Positions 4,864 through 5,457 of a DNA stretch of 5,457 bases are shown in pieces; positions within the stretch are counted from its first letter, which is position 1, and each line of letters starts with the position of its first letter. This DNA is from Parachlamydiaceae bacterium (GTDB taxonomy: Bacteria > Chlamydiota > Chlamydiia > Chlamydiales > Parachlamydiaceae), in the NCBI GenBank assembly GCA_013817115.1, contig JACDDG010000189.1, positions 1-5,457 on the forward strand. Direction: 5' to 3'. The notes beneath the pieces were generated by a model. It was not told the DNA's origin. It was given only the letters and a program-made list of their open reading frames with translations, and searched no databases. A program made the translations under genes and the position numbers.

Positions 4864-5457
4864 ACAATCATCACGAATTTTCGTCGTTGCCTAGAGTGAT
4901 TATAAATACCAATTGTAACTATCTGCAAGCTCTTTTTTTTCGACAGCAAATAATGTAACATTTCCCGATTCTCATGAGTTTTCCCAGAATCATGCTCTGT
5001 TAAAGTGATATACCCGTCACCAGCATTCCATTCTCTTTTCAAATGTGTGCCAAAGATTTTCTTTTTTGACTAAACAAAAGGTTTTTGGAGATATTGATAC
5101 AAAAGATTCACTTAATAATGAAATGCTCAAAAACGCCATCTGCACAAACAAGTTTTCCAATCATTGAAAGAATTTTTCCGCTATGAAGAGATTCACCTTC
5201 ATTGCCTTGGTTTTTAAATGCTGAAAGTACAAATTCAGAGAAGGTTAAAGAAGTTTTGACTTCATGAAGAAAATGATGCGAATTTACCTCGGCTAGTCCT
5301 GGCAATGGATTAACCCAACCCTCCAATTCAACAGAAGTATGGGTAATTAATTTATCAATCTTAAGATATTTACATTCTACCGGTTTTCAAAAGTTTAGAT
5401 CCCATAATAAAACATTGGGAGTATGATTATTTGACTGACTTGTTGTATACCGAAGTG
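4864..5457. other. Right-end region; possible decayed minus-strand gene
   Basis: No confident gene. On the minus strand one frame is open for about 90 codons (roughly 5372 down to 5108) with protein-like composition (LEGWVNPLPGLAEVNSHHFL, then GKILSMIGKLVCADGVFEHF). It has no good ATG or ribosome site. Upstream it continues past a TGA (LLWDLNF-stop-KPVECKYLKID) towards the window edge, as if a coding frame had been interrupted. Further downstream a second frame, with only a TTG start (5042), reads KREWNAGDGYITLTEHDSGK and then degrades. I do not recognise any of these. They could be pieces of one broken gene or unrelated chance frames. Confidence 0.3.

Overview
This 5.46 kb window looks like part of a moderately AT-rich gammaproteobacterial genome. 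Two genes encode eukaryote-like proteins: an F-box protein and a mitochondrial-carrier-like membrane protein. That pairing is typical of host-associated intracellular bacteria such as Legionellales (Legionella, Berkiella, Coxiella relatives). The lineage is inferred from these families only; nothing in the window identifies a species.

Layout. Positions 2-67 hold the last 21 codons of an unidentified plus-strand gene of higher GC. A non-coding stretch of about 800 bp follows, ending in a degenerate palindromic element and a promoter. Next is the F-box gene (867-1838, +), convergent with the carrier-like gene (1957-2703, -). The two share a long hairpin at 1854-1914 that can terminate transcription from both sides. 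Upstream of the carrier gene, on the minus strand, lie two homologous RNA units in tandem (about 2770-2868 and 2951-3040). Each has its own promoter-like sequence, a conserved 5' block, a U-rich hairpin loop and a near-identical strong intrinsic terminator. They look like a duplicated small RNA or attenuator and are the most novel feature here.

From 4863 down to 3276 on the minus strand lies an AbiE-type (type IV) toxin-antitoxin / phage-defence operon. It has an intact AbiEi antitoxin/repressor (4102-4752) that overlaps the AbiEii nucleotidyltransferase toxin (3276-4121). The toxin reading frame is broken by a single in-frame TAA at codon 104; everything else about it is intact, so the inactivation looks recent. 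Two related inverted repeats upstream of abiEi (4767-4809 and 4835-4863) are likely the autoregulatory operators. The right end (4864-5457) has no confident gene. It may contain a decayed minus-strand gene with internal stops.

How the parts fit. The two eukaryote-like proteins are candidate secreted effectors, one possibly recruiting host SCF ubiquitin ligase and one possibly acting in host mitochondrial membranes. The AbiE locus is an accessory defence module whose toxin arm appears disabled. The tandem RNAs sit directly upstream of the carrier gene. They could be free small RNAs or leader elements; the sequence alone does not decide.
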